A stretch of DNA of 64,000 bases. Origin: Chimonanthus salicifolius. Its lineage: Eukaryota > Streptophyta > Magnoliopsida > Laurales > Calycanthaceae. The stretch lies in contig CM023533.1 in the NCBI GenBank assembly GCA_013350335.1, forward strand, positions 27,758,869 through 27,822,868, given 5' to 3'. The notes under the pieces were generated by a model. That model did no database searches. It was not told the origin of the DNA and worked only from the letters and a program-made list of their open reading frames with translations. Below are positions 1 through 12,400 of this stretch, one piece after another. The first letter of the stretch is position 1; every line of letters begins with the position of its first letter. The position numbers were made by a program, and so were the translations under genes.

Positions 1-1
1 A

Positions 2-358
2 ATTGACCTTGTGAGTAGATCTGGGTTTCTACACAAGGGAGAGGAGCTGATTAGAAGTATACAAGTTGAGGAGAGAACCATAGCTTACAAGATTCTGCTT
101 GGTGCATACGTAACCTATGCTGATATTGACATAGGAGAAAAGGTGGCACAAGAGTTGATCAAGTAGGACCATCTAAACCATGGAGTCTGTGTTCTGTTGT
201 CAAACTTCTATGCTTTGGATGGTGTTTCAGAGATGAGAAGAATTATGAAGGAATTGGATATGAGAAAGGAAGCTGGTTCTATTTTGATTGGTCGCCATCA
301 AATGTATCAGAGTCTGTATTCTAGTTGGGCAAAAAGTGGGGCTATGGTGTTGGGTTAG
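2..358 (+). pseudogene. PPR protein E-domain fragment (decayed)
   Basis: Reading frame 2 gives a peptide like the end of a plant PLS-class pentatricopeptide repeat protein: it starts IDLVSRSGFLHKGEELI, contains YKILLGAY and then VCVLLSNFYALDGVSEMRRI, and ends near KEAGSILIGRHQ. This is the usual order of the last PPR motif followed by the E motif. A TAG stop at 164-166 interrupts it just before the E motif, and the frame ends at TAG 356-358 with no further domain. The upstream PPR repeats would lie outside the window. Intact family members edit organelle RNA; this copy looks non-functional unless the stop is a sequencing error. Confidence 0.7.
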
Positions 359-819
359 GCTTCAGTTAAATACTGGTTGAATTTGAATCTGAATCTGAAT
401 CTGAATCCAAATGCAGTTGATGGCACTTGAATCTAATTAAAGAATATTGTCAATTATCAAATTCCGAACTAAATTAGACCCATCGTATTAATCAAGAAAG
501 AGAGGTTATATTTACCTTTAAATTATTTCCGTTACAATATCTTGACTTTTTAACCCAAGCTTCAATCAGACCTACTATCATTCGGGGTACATGGTTACAA
601 CATCACCATCTGTAACTAAATTTTAGTTTGACACTTCGTTGGAAATGCTTAATAGCTAACAAGGGCTCTTTGGAGTTTGGACAAGGATTCCTATCGTCTT
701 TCTAGCTTCTACTCGACTTCAAAGGCACGGCCATGGCTGAGAAACTTGTGTCTTTCGACACTTTCTTTTCTAATCCCTCACACCCTTTGGTTTTAAATTT
801 GATCGATAAAGTGTCTAAC

Positions 820-935
820 GGCTGAATCGTATCGGCTGCAACAATACTACAGTATCAGTCTGTACATAAATGGTAGTATCAGTCTGTACATAAATTAGGC
901 CGATATGTTATAAATTCGGCCGATACGCATTAAAT
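820..935. repeat. Fragment of the GGCCGATA-type MITE with small tandem repeat
   Basis: Contains ATCGGCTG, two GGCCGATA motifs and a duplicated unit AGTATCAGTCTGTACATAAA (two copies about 27 bp apart near 852-890). The motif content links it to the elements at 14185, 31654, 37725, 43078 and 59746. The ends are not resolvable. Confidence 0.45.
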
Positions 936-1009
936 TCGGAAGTTGTCATTTTTCATTATTTTTTTTTTTTTTTTTATAAAAAAAGGTCAAAAGGGGCAAA
1001 TTTTCATTA

Positions 1010-1475
1010 ATTTCTTAATATTTATTTAATGCACAAAATGTTAATGTAGTGATAAATTTGGTTTTTCATTAATTTTTTACAATTATTTGAAATTATGGAT
1101 TTTATATGATTCAAAAAATTATTTACGAACTTAAATTCAATCGTCGCCATTTAAAAGTGTAAGTGGGAATTTTTTTTTTTGCCTTTAAACTCAAGGGCGT
1201 CTTCCACCATTTTTTGCTTTTTGAAGTTTTTCAAATCCTTCCCCATTCCCTTCTTCTCTCTCTCATTCAAAATTTTCCATGAACATATATATTTTTTTTA
1301 AACCGAATTTCATTATTATGAAATATATGCTTTATGCATTAATAGTGTCATTTTTCTTAATACTTATTTAATATAAAAAATGTTAATGTAGTGATAAATT
1401 TTGTTTTTTCATTAATTTTTTACAAAATTTTGAAAATATCAAATGTCATATTATTCTAAAAATTATTTCAATATC
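1010..1475. repeat. Diverged direct repeat pair
   Basis: Two blocks of about 115-125 bp, near 1010-1125 and 1350-1475, share AAATGTTAATGTAGTGATAA and the following CATTAATTTTTTACAA stretch. The spacing is about 340 bp. They could be remnants of terminal repeats of a small element or a local duplication. Confidence 0.5.
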
Positions 1476-1869
1476 TAAATGACTACATTCTAAAGATACA
1501 ATTACATATTCTTGAAACTTAGAATTCTCTACATTTTCTATATAACTTTAGATTTTTTTATTTTTTGTGAAATAAATAAATCAGAGGAGAGAGAATACGT
1601 AGCGGCTGCTATGTTCTGCTATGCTGCAGAAAATGAACTTTTTTACCCCAGCTCACACCCCTACCGCTTGAATCATCTCTATTTAATTTCGATTTAGACT
1701 CGAATATACTCATCCTTACATTAAATTCAGATATTAAATAATAGTATAAAATGATATTTTCCATGTGATGTATTCGAACTGATTGTTGGTAGTCTGTCTA
1801 AATTCTGAATATGGACTTCATATTCCAATTTGCCATCGGTAAAATTCATTCTGTAGTAGTTTAAGACAC

Positions 1870-1994
1870 TTAGGGGCGGTCCTGAGATCCCCTAAAATCT
1901 CGAGGGCCCTAGGCATGACTGATATATTAAGGAGTTTTAATGTATGAGAACCCTAAACGGCCGCCTACACCGTCTATGCCCAGAGCGGACCCTG
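1870..1994. mobile_element. hAT-like MITE remnant
   Basis: The left end reads TTAGGGGCGGTCCTGAGAT and the right end, reversed, reads CAGGGTCCGCTCTGGGC, giving imperfect terminal inverted repeats similar to those of the element at 63053. No convincing target-site duplication was found. Confidence 0.4.
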
Positions 1995-2750
1995 CTTCTA
2001 TGTTCATAGAAAAATCAATCAATAGTAGTAGTTCTTATTTATTCTTCTATTTGGAGAAAGTTTAGCAAATGTCTTCATTTCTGAGGACTCCCCTGCAAAA
2101 AATTTACAATCCGTTGCACATCTCATTAGGACCATTCTCATCGATACTTAACTCATCTACTTAAAGTCAACCTACATTTCCATTTTACCTTATAAAAAAT
2201 CATACCTTTGTATCACCTTTTAACATGATTATGATCAAGGAAAATGCCTTTTGTCCATGAGGCATCTACTTTTGTTTTACACCACATAGTCAAACTAATT
2301 CATATAATTTGATCACTTTAAAATTATTTCCTTTTTAAAATCAATAATTGATTGACCAAATTAAAATAATTTTTAGTAAACCCCACATTGGCTTAACAAG
2401 AACCATCATCCGGACATATGAATAGTAATAAGATACCCCATGTACAGCTGCATGGAGGGATCATTTTATAAAATAAAACAAAAGATGTCCAACCTTGTCC
2501 TTGGATGGTAGGCCAAGTCAAGTGCCATAACCAGACATATGGGGGAAGCCTATGCCTGTGGAATAGGTAGTTTTGGACTGTTGATGATCTTTAAGATAGT
2601 TTTCAATGTCTGGGATCCTACACCTGCTTCAAAGGAAACAAAAATAGCAAAAAATTTGGTTGTTTTTCATAAGTTTTTATCACTACTCATCAATAATAAT
2701 TTGGTGCCCCTGCTTATACTATTGTATATTACTATATTTGCCAATTTCTG

Positions 2751-2856
2751 CACATATCAGTAATTTCCCTTTGTCTTTTGATTTCTTGATTCTATAATTT
2801 CTTCACATATCAGTAATTTCCCTTTGTCTTTTGATTTCTTGACTTTATAATTTCTT
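2751..2856. repeat. 53-bp tandem duplication
   Basis: Two adjacent copies (2751-2803 and 2804-2856) each begin CACATATCAGTAATTTCCCT. They differ at only a couple of positions, so the duplication is recent. It is not part of any gene model. Confidence 0.8.
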
Positions 2857-3422
2857 CTACTGTTACCACACATTCCGCTTGGCTGGTCATTAATGGCACA
2901 AGAAACAAAATAATAATATCAATAATGATGATGATAAAGCTACTTCTGCAGTCATTCTGAGCTCCCATGGGCAACCAAATATGGGACAGAAGTGCAACTG
3001 TACAACTTTCTCTCACAACAAAACTGGGCTCTTTTATTAATGTCAAAATGACTTGCCTTATAAGCTAAATAATAAAAATAATGATAACAGCAATAAAAAG
3101 ATGACTTCAAAATGATCTGCAGAACCAAATCCACCATGCAGGCCATCATATGATACAAACACTCCCATCCACCTCTCTCTCTCTCTCTCCTCCTCTTTCT
3201 TGTCACTTTCCCATTTTTTTGGGGTTATCTCATATTGACCATCTATGGTCTCCACGTCTAACAAAGAGAATGCAATGTGAAGGGCGGGGGAACAAATCAT
3301 AAAAGCATGAGTTCCCATTATTATGCAGTTTCTCCAAAGCCAGATTTAATTCGTGTCATGATATATACACTGCCAGAATCGTCAACTCACCTTCATTACC
3401 AAGCACAATACATGTGAAGCTT

Positions 3423-6400
3423 TCAAATCACTCGCTTTGAGTTACGAGCTGCTGATAACTGATCCTGCAAGAGAGGCATTGATTGGAACTTAGTATGCCA
3501 TGAAAATGTTTTGACTTTTCATATAGCAATTTTGAAAAATAGTAAAATAACTTAAAGAGTACATACTAGAGCTATGAGCTCATCCCTTTTCATATAACAC
3601 AAAGCAAGCATTATAAAATTAATATTTAAAACATGAGGATATATTGATGCCAATACCTTGAAAATAATCAAAATTTAACCATGTGAGTTATCCATACCGA
3701 TATAAAATCGAAGGCTTTAGTCTCCTCTTTCTTTGAGCTATTTGCTGTTGCACTAAGACTTGTAATGGGATTGTTTGTCATGTGGAAAACGTCGGGGAGG
3801 GGTGAAGGTTTTTCTCCTTCCACACCAATACCAGTAGCATGCCCAAGTCCAGAGTTTCCTTGATGGGTGAGAGTTCCAAGGTGTTGAAAATTCATATTGG
3901 CTAGCAGCTGCTGTTGGGTAACAAGACTTGCCACTGCACTGTAATTGATTGGATCCGAAGAAAATGACTGATTCAACATGAAATTAGGAGGGATGTTGTA
4001 CTGCATAGGACCCAAAGGGAACAATGGAGTGGCATGCGAGGGGTTCACACCATTTTGAGAACCAAATACATTATTCAAAACATTACTTTGTGCAGGATGG
4101 CTAGATTGATTGCTCAGATCTGAGAAAGTGCTTTCAGAAAAGGGCCCACCAAAACTTTCTGACTCTGGTGCTGTTACACTGATAGATAGACGTGCCATCA
4201 AATCATCCACACCTGTTTTATGGATGGTTGTCTTCTGCTTAAATTGTTCAGAATTGGAGCTGATAACATCAAATAGATCAGGCCCATTTTTGTTTGTGGG
4301 CATATTCAGCTCAGTATTGCCGAGCTCGTCATCAACACTCAGTCCTGAAAAGAGGTCAACATTGTGTTCTTTATCTTCCATTGTATGGAATGATACATCA
4401 GCAAATGGATCATCCTCCTTTTTGTTTTCGCTAGAGCTACCACCAGTGATTAAGCCATCTCCAAACAGATCATCAACTACAGGGTTTGGTGATGTCAGAT
4501 TGATGGAGCTTGGATCATTTTGCTTTTGAGCTAGAATCTCCCATTCCATAATCATCTTGATAGCTAGTGTCTATCAAGTCAGGCATCTGAACAACAGCAT
4601 CTGTCTTAGCTAAAACAGTAGGCGCTTTTCCTTCAAGAGATTTTGCCCCAACAAACTTCTCACCATCCAAAAGGCTTAAGACCTATCCATTACAGCAACC
4701 AACAATTTAACATAAAGTTGCAAGAAATGAGGTTCTTCAATTGCAATCTGCAAGTATAAGCATTAGCATATGTAATCTATGAAGTTGCCCATTTAAGCAT
4801 AATATCTTTTTCCCTTATGAGAGGTAATTATTTTTAATAAAATTTAAAGAAAAATGGTATAAAATGTAACAAATATATTGCTTAACATAGTAATGGCTTC
4901 TACATAATGTCTTAAAAATGCCTACATTAGAATTCATTGAACATGTCAATGGAAAGAATGTGGTGAAAAAACCCGTGAGGGTTGGCTTGACAGTTAAGAA
5001 CCCCAATAAGCTGTAAGAGGTTCTAACTTCAAGTCCCACTCTCAACATATAAGGGCCACTCCCCCTAATTTTACCCAGTGTGTACAGATAGGGAGGTTTA
5101 CACATGCCCAACGACTAAGTCAGGTGCTCTAAGAGGCGTGGATACCTTGTACTTCAAAAAAAATGTAGTGAAAAGTTCATCACACCTTTTTTGTTCTTTT
5201 TTTTTTTTTGAAAGATGAACGTTCATGCACTATTACATCCACTCAATTTTCTTCTTCACTTTCAAATCTCCATCCACCTGCTGTGACTAGAATTTAGTTT
5301 GCTTGACTTCATGAATTAAGTGAAAAATTGCGTTGCTCAGTCTACTTAACCGATTTTTCCTCAAGTATTTTGCCTCCCGCGTTCACCTCTTGTAAAAAAT
5401 GTTGAAATTCATTTTAACAGTGCTCTTCATGGCTCACCGTTGCCAAAAGAAAAATGAGAAGAAGAAAAACAGTTGTTCTTGCCTTCTATATCCAACAGCT
5501 TCAATTCTAATTGGATATCAGTCACCTTAATGTACCCAGTAAAGCAGGTTTCTGCGCATAAACATTTCCCCAAATTTGTAAACAAATAAAAATCCTCATC
5601 CCACCTCTCAAGATTTACTTTTTGAAGGGTACCTTTAAAGATTTTCTTTGAGCATTCAGAGCCTGAAGAATACCCTGTGCTTTCACACGTTGCACTAACT
5701 GCAACAATTTGAACCTACACAGTGAGGGCCCCAACCTTGCCAGCAACCAAGAAAGCAGAGCAAGAGTTGGATGTGGGTCATGTATCAGCAACTTGACATA
5801 CATCTGGATGCATAAAACGGCAGTCCATGTGATATTTCATAAAATAGAGAAACATTCACCAACTCAGCCTGTTAATGAGGTCCAATGAATGGTTATCTTT
5901 ATCTGGATACTGTCCTCACTGTGTTTCCAAGCAGAAAACGTGGTTGTCATGGCATGTTTGCGTAGCCCTTTGATAATCATTTCCTCAATGACCTTAAAGT
6001 CCGCACTCTGCAGTTTGGTGTGGCACAGGTCTATTGAATCTATGATCATTGCAGGAGGGACATCATCATTTTTTAGTGGATTTGGAAACTTGAAGAGAGA
6101 CTGAGGCCCTAGAATAAGTGGATGGTAGTATCAACCAGCAAGTAAACACCGGACAGTGACAACACAACATCAAATAGTGACTCACCACATTCAAAGGTTC
6201 GTTTTCCGATCTTTCATTTTAGTAGAAGACTTAGATTGTTAAATAAACGGGATATCTTTCCCAATATTTCTATTCTTAGTTATTCCCATTTTTTTGTTGT
6301 ACCCCAAGTGCTATACATGGACTAGATTGAATTATGAAGCATTGACAAATTTTATTAAGAATAAATCTTTTGCTAGGAGGCAGTTTTCTCCTTGAATTGA

Positions 6401-9400
6401 AACCAAAATCATGGGTTGGACGGATGGTATCTCCTCAAATTGAAACCCTTATCCCCACTTTTAGAAGCAATCTACTCCTTTCAACTGTCATACCGTCATC
6501 TTTCTCCCTCAATTCCATTCCCCATTGTTGCCTTTATTGTTAAGAAGAAAAAGGGAAAAAAATACCCCCCACCTTTCCTCCATCTCATCCTACTTCTTGT
6601 CTTTTCCCCTAAAATTCCATAAACCACCCCTAACCATTCTCCATTTTCTTCTTTCTTGGATTATCAGGAGAGAAAAATCCAGTAACCCAACACTACCATT
6701 TTTCTCCTTTCCTCAATCCTTTTCAACCCTCTTCCACATTTCATATCACAGCTCCTTTCCTTTATCACATCCCTCATCTCTTTTTTCCTCACAAGTCAAA
6801 ACCCGCCCCAGACCACATGTTCCTCCCCAAGAACACCCTCTCTCATTCAATGCTGCTGCTTTTTTTTCAAAAAATCCCATTACCAACAAGCCCATCTTTT
6901 GTTTTTCTTCTTCTTCTTCTTTTACCTCTTTTAAGGTTATCACTATTTTTTATTGAAAAACAAAAAATTCAAACAACAATCACCACCTTCACCTTTCCTT
7001 TCAATCATCTGTCTCTAGATCTATCCATTCCCTATCAACAAGCCCTTTGTTTCCCCACAAATGGGCTACATGGCTACAAACAAGTATCCAATAGAAACGC
7101 TTGAAGTGGATGTACAGTTTTCTGACACTATTCAGGAGACATCAAGCACCTTTTGGGACCTATTTGCCATAGTGGCTACATCAAATTGCAAATGGCTTGT
7201 ATTCCAAAGTCAGTTTTTGTCAGGAGACCATGACAAGTAGGAACCATTAGCGGCAGGAATAGTGATAGAATACAACTCAGGCCTGTTACACTCGTCTAGA
7301 TTTTCCCACTATGCTGGAACTGATCTGATCAAATGGATTCATTGAGCTGAACAACTTTTAAGTATCAATCTATTTCATCTAAGCAACAAGCAGTATTGGC
7401 TTCCTCTCATCTAGAAGGTGAAGCTAATAAGTGGTTTTGGTGGTACAAAACAACCCAACCAAATCTTGGGTGGGGCTCGTTTGTCAAGGCCCTATATTTT
7501 CGATCTGGCCCAACAAAGTATAAAGGCTTTGATGATATGTTGTTGAAATTACATCAAATGGGTCAATATGAGAATATTAACATTATTTTAAAAGATTGGC
7601 AAATAATACAAAGAAGAAGCAGATTGGATACTTAATTGGCAGATTAAAAGAAGTCATCGCAAACGTCCAAATGTTTGGTTCATGTACTTTAGTTGAAAAG
7701 ATTGAATGCAAAGAGAGAAGATTAAGCAACTATGCAAAGTTACCAAACTTTCATCCTCCAGTTCACAAAAATCATCTAACTCACCCACTTCAGTAAAAGA
7801 ACCACAACCTATCTGACACTTGACATGGGCTAAAATGCAAGCCTGAATAAAAAAGGTTAATGATACAAATGTGATGGAAATTTTTGCCAGTGGAGTGACT
7901 GACTTAATGGTTCATGACATGCTTAAATGGTGAAGTAAAACACAAAAAGCTGACCCCATATGGACAAGATTGTGGCATTTGATGATGATGATGAAGTGAT
8001 GAAAATTTGCGTGTTGCCATCACTGTAAAAACCAAATTTTCATGCTTGAGGTAGATGTCCACGGCAAGCAAAACGTCGGAGTTAGTGGAATCCATACACT
8101 TGAGTTCCTAGAAATCTCACTTCAAGCATTATCCAGAATGCCACCGCTCCAAACAATGCTGGTTACAGGTCACTTAGGCATCAAAAGGTTTCTATTTTGA
8201 TTGACAGTGTCAACACTCATAATTCCGTAAGTGTACAGGTTGGCACACAAATTGTAGCATCCGACTTCTCCATCATACATTTCCTAGGTTTTGGCAGTTG
8301 ATGGCAATATACTTGCATGTTCAGAGCAGTGTAAGGATGTGAACATTGAAATCAAAGGATGCCACTTTAAACTTGACATGTATTCGTTGCCTATTAGAAG
8401 TTGGGATGACTTGTTAGGTACCAATGGTTGAAGAGCTTAGACCCATCTTATGTGAGTGGAAGCGTCTCACCCTGGACTTTTTTATTAGCAATGAATGGTT
8501 CCACTTGGAGGGTCATCCAGTGGATGGAGTGAAAACTATGCATAAAGTTTCATCAAACCTTGAAGCCAAGGTTTGTCTTGATTAGGGCAACAACTCGGGC
8601 CGGGCGGGTCGGGTTCCTTAAAAGCCAACCCGACCCGAATTGATATATATGGAATCCGACCCGACCCGAATTCTCAACCCGAATCTCACAACCCGACCCG
8701 ACCCAAATTCTAACTCGGATTGTGACCCGACCTGCATTTTGAACCCATTTTATTTTAGCCGAGTCGAGTGGGGTTAACTTATAAAATCCTCAATCCGACC
8801 TGACCCGAATTTCATACGAGTTTTTATCTTCTCACCTCGACCCGACCCGTTGACCCAAAATTCTCAACCCGACCCGCATGATTTCTCGGGTCGAGTCATG
8901 CGGGTCAGGCCAAAATCCGACCCGAGTTGTAGCCCTAGTCTTGATGAAGGGGGGAATGGTAAGCATCACCTGACAATAACATCAGACAGTGACACTGCAA
9001 TTGGAGATTTGTTTTCCAATCTTTTCTTTTAGTAGGAGATTAATATTATTAAATAAATGGATTTGTTTCCCATATTCCAATTCATAGTTATTCCATTTTT
9101 CATTGTATTGAAAGCTTTATAATGATTTCTCAAGATTCCCTTTTTTTTTGGTGGTTTCTTTCGTTCTTCTTTACTATCTCCATGCTGCTTGGAACTGGTT
9201 TCTAGTCTTTGCCTCTTCTATGTTCAAGACAATTTTAAAAATGACTCTTCCTGCAGTGTGTGGTCCATGTAGGAGGAGATGAACAGTGGTCTTCAGCAAT
9301 AAAGGTGTTGGGGCAAGGGAGGCTACTGAAAGTGTGAAGTTTAGAGTGGCATCTTGGGCTTGCGCTACTAATGAATTCAAAAATAAATACATAAATATCA

Positions 9401-12400
9401 ACCCTCTGATGTTTGTTGATCTCAAAAGGACTTACTTGATATTTAGTTAGTTGGGTGGTTTTCTCCTATGTTCTTTTGACCTGTAGTTCTGCTTGTATTT
9501 CGAATTGTTTTCTGTTGGCTATGTTATTTTTTCTTCAATGGAAGTAACTTCCAAAAAACACAGCTGCTATTGTTGCAGAAGTGACCAAAAATGTAACTGA
9601 TGTCATGTAGAAGCACAACAGATGGTCATTTTCTTTCTTTTCTTAAGACATCTGAAATACAATAATTGAATAGCCAGCACTGAAATTTATCACAAAAAAA
9701 TAACATCCAAAGAACATTGTGGAATGGGCTTCCAACTACATCATATCTAAAAAATTCAAATATATAACATCAATACCTTGTTTGCTTTATCCCTTAGAGA
9801 AGATTGAGGAGACTCGGAACACTTTACTACAACTTCTCTATTCTCGTTAAAATAAGACGCAATGGTTGAAAAATGTGAATCATCCTTTCTCCTCAAAATT
9901 GCCTCAAGAACACATGCAGCCTTCGTGCGGACCTAAAAAATATATATAATAGAATAAACACCATGGAAGACCTCTGAAAGAGGAATGAAAGAATTGACAT
10001 GTAGCCATTGTGCAATTTTCTTTCTACATAATTATAAAGGATGGTTCTTCAAACCAAATATAAGAAAATGGTAACTTCTACAACTTCCAAAAACTTCGTG
10101 AATGTTTCTTATTGTCATAGCCATAGTTCGAAAACTTACAACTCAGACTCAACTCGAAATCTTATCAGGTCATGTAACTCAGCTGAGTTTTTAAACTCGG
10201 CTTGGAAAAACTCGTTGACTTGCTCAATTTGAAATCCTATCGAGTTGAGTTAACTCGGACAGATTTGTTTAAACTATGGTCATGGCCATGCAAAAAGTAT
10301 GACATACAAAATCTCAAATGGTGTTCAATTGTAACCTTGTGGCATCTAAGCCAATTCAAGAACGAAATGTAAACCCATGTGTGCCCACAAATTGGAACCC
10401 ATCTAGGTGGGCCCTACAGAAAATGGTCCTATCCATCATCGGAATCTTTGATGACTTAAAAACCATACCTAGTGTGATCCAATCAAGCAGAGCTTTTGTG
10501 GTCCATCTCACAATTGTGACCAACAAAACTACCTACAACGTATTATGACACAAACTTTTAGTGGGCCCACATCCCACATGTAACCATAACAATGATTGGG
10601 TAAAAGATCTATACTTGGATAGGGGGTCCACCATCCACACAAATGAGCTTCCTAGGATCACTATAGGCATGATTTCCAAGGCCCCAAAGATTTCAACAGT
10701 AGATAAGCCAATAGCACGATATATATAAGTGGACATCATAGCAGCAATAAAGGTTGTGGATTCAAAACATAGTTAACAATTTGTCAAATTTAATTATGAG
10801 TGCCAACACTAGATAGATGAGGTTAAATGCTTTAAAGATGATGATAGGTCAATAGCTTGCAAGGCTCATAGAATAGGTTACAATTCATAGGTAGGTTTGA
10901 AAGACACGTGCTTGGATCAAGTGTAACAAAAAAATAAGGTAGATTGAGCCAATCTAGGCATGATTTGATACTAAATATCTATGATAAATGAATGGAGTAA
11001 GATCATTGATTGATTGGCTCATTAGTCATTATCAATAGAATCAAATTGGGTTTTAAGTGAACTATTTAATATTAGATGTTCTTTGTTTTATATAATACAA
11101 GTATAAATATCTGTTATCATTTCTAAAAGCTAGATACAATCTTTGGCTCCATATAAATCAGGTGGAAAGGGATTCTTCTCCTTTATCTCCTTAAGAACCC
11201 CCTTGTCATCCATTTAGTGTTGCAACTTGGTTGCGAAAAGTGGGCCCCATTCAGTACCATATTGCCACTTCTATGGGGAAACTTTTTATAATTAACAGAT
11301 TTATTAATAATCAAGAAAATTTTCAAATTTGATATTCTCCAAAACTGCACAAAGCCACTAATGTCCACCTAGCTCATAAACATGTAGGGGAGAAAAACTC
11401 ATCTCTAAAAAAGGAGAGGATTTTTTATTTTTATTATTTCATTTTTTTGAAATGGGTAAAGAAAACATTTTTTTCTCATAGGTCCATTTATCTAGGGGAA
11501 TCAGCATTTCTATTTTCAACAGGCGTATCACTTCTGATTCGATTTTCCCCTGATTCAAAGAAATCAATTATTTTATTTGTTTAAATTGGAATCCGAGAAT
11601 TCAAAACCAATCTGAAGACTGGTGACAGTAAAAACCTTGCACAACTTGCCATCATTACCAAGGAATTCATAAAAGAGGGTGAAAAAGAGCATACCTGCCA
11701 AAGATTCGATTGGAGCTTTGATTCAAGTGCATGGCACAAAGCCACTGCATCAAGTTTTGAAGCCTCCACAAGGAAAATCTGAAGGGCATCACGAGTAGGC
11801 TGCAGACGCACACCACCCGGTGTAACAATGGTCTCCAAGAGCCTCTCTTCACGACTTTTCCCCCCCATATGACTTGAACCAGTATCCCCACTTGTCTCTG
11901 TCAAGCTTGGTCTTAAGTCCTGATTCCAAGTTCCACCACCCATATTCTTTGATATATCAGAGGTTCCCCGACTTCCACTATAATGTTCTTCTTTCTCATA
12001 TCTATCTGTGCTGTCTATTTCCATTGTCAATGACCTCCTCAAGTTTGGACTCTTGTAACTCCCATTATCACTTTTCCTCAAAGAATGAGCTGTAGTGAAA
12101 CTACTCAATCCCTGTCTAATAGAAGCAGTTCCAAGACCCACCACCTCACTAAGAAATGACTTCTTATCATCTGTACGCATCTCAAAATTTGTATTCCCAA
12201 AACCTTGAATCCGCCTATTTATATCCTCTGCTGGGGCCGATCCTACTGTCATCAGAAGCAAAAATCGCTGAGATCGCCTCATGTGCAGCATCACGAACAG
12301 CCTTATTGAGGGCATCTCCTTTCAAGGGGTCCAACTGGCCCTTATAATGAAACAACTGTCGTATTGCAGCTAAATGCCTTTGCATTTCCCTCTTAAATTC

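Larger units (their letters stand above)
359..3422. other. Intergenic, AT-rich, repeat-bearing
   Basis: No gene is supported. It holds a pair of diverged direct repeats near 1010-1125 and 1350-1475, a MITE-like element at 1870-1994, an exact-looking 53-bp tandem duplication at 2751-2856, and a short patch with GGCCGATAT-type motifs at about 820-930 that resembles the palindromic MITE family described at 59746. Open frames here lack any recognisable protein. Confidence 0.6.

Noticed and set aside
3180..3195. CT dinucleotide run taken as a GAGA-type regulatory site
   Set aside because: Short simple repeat with no gene start near it.
4110..4529. Plus-strand 139-aa open frame inside MTV1 exon 4
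   Set aside because: It is antisense to the conserved tail and has no recognisable features.
6416..7104. Overlapping proline/serine/phenylalanine-rich open frames
   Set aside because: They come from a CT-rich tract within the gypsy relic and lack any domain.
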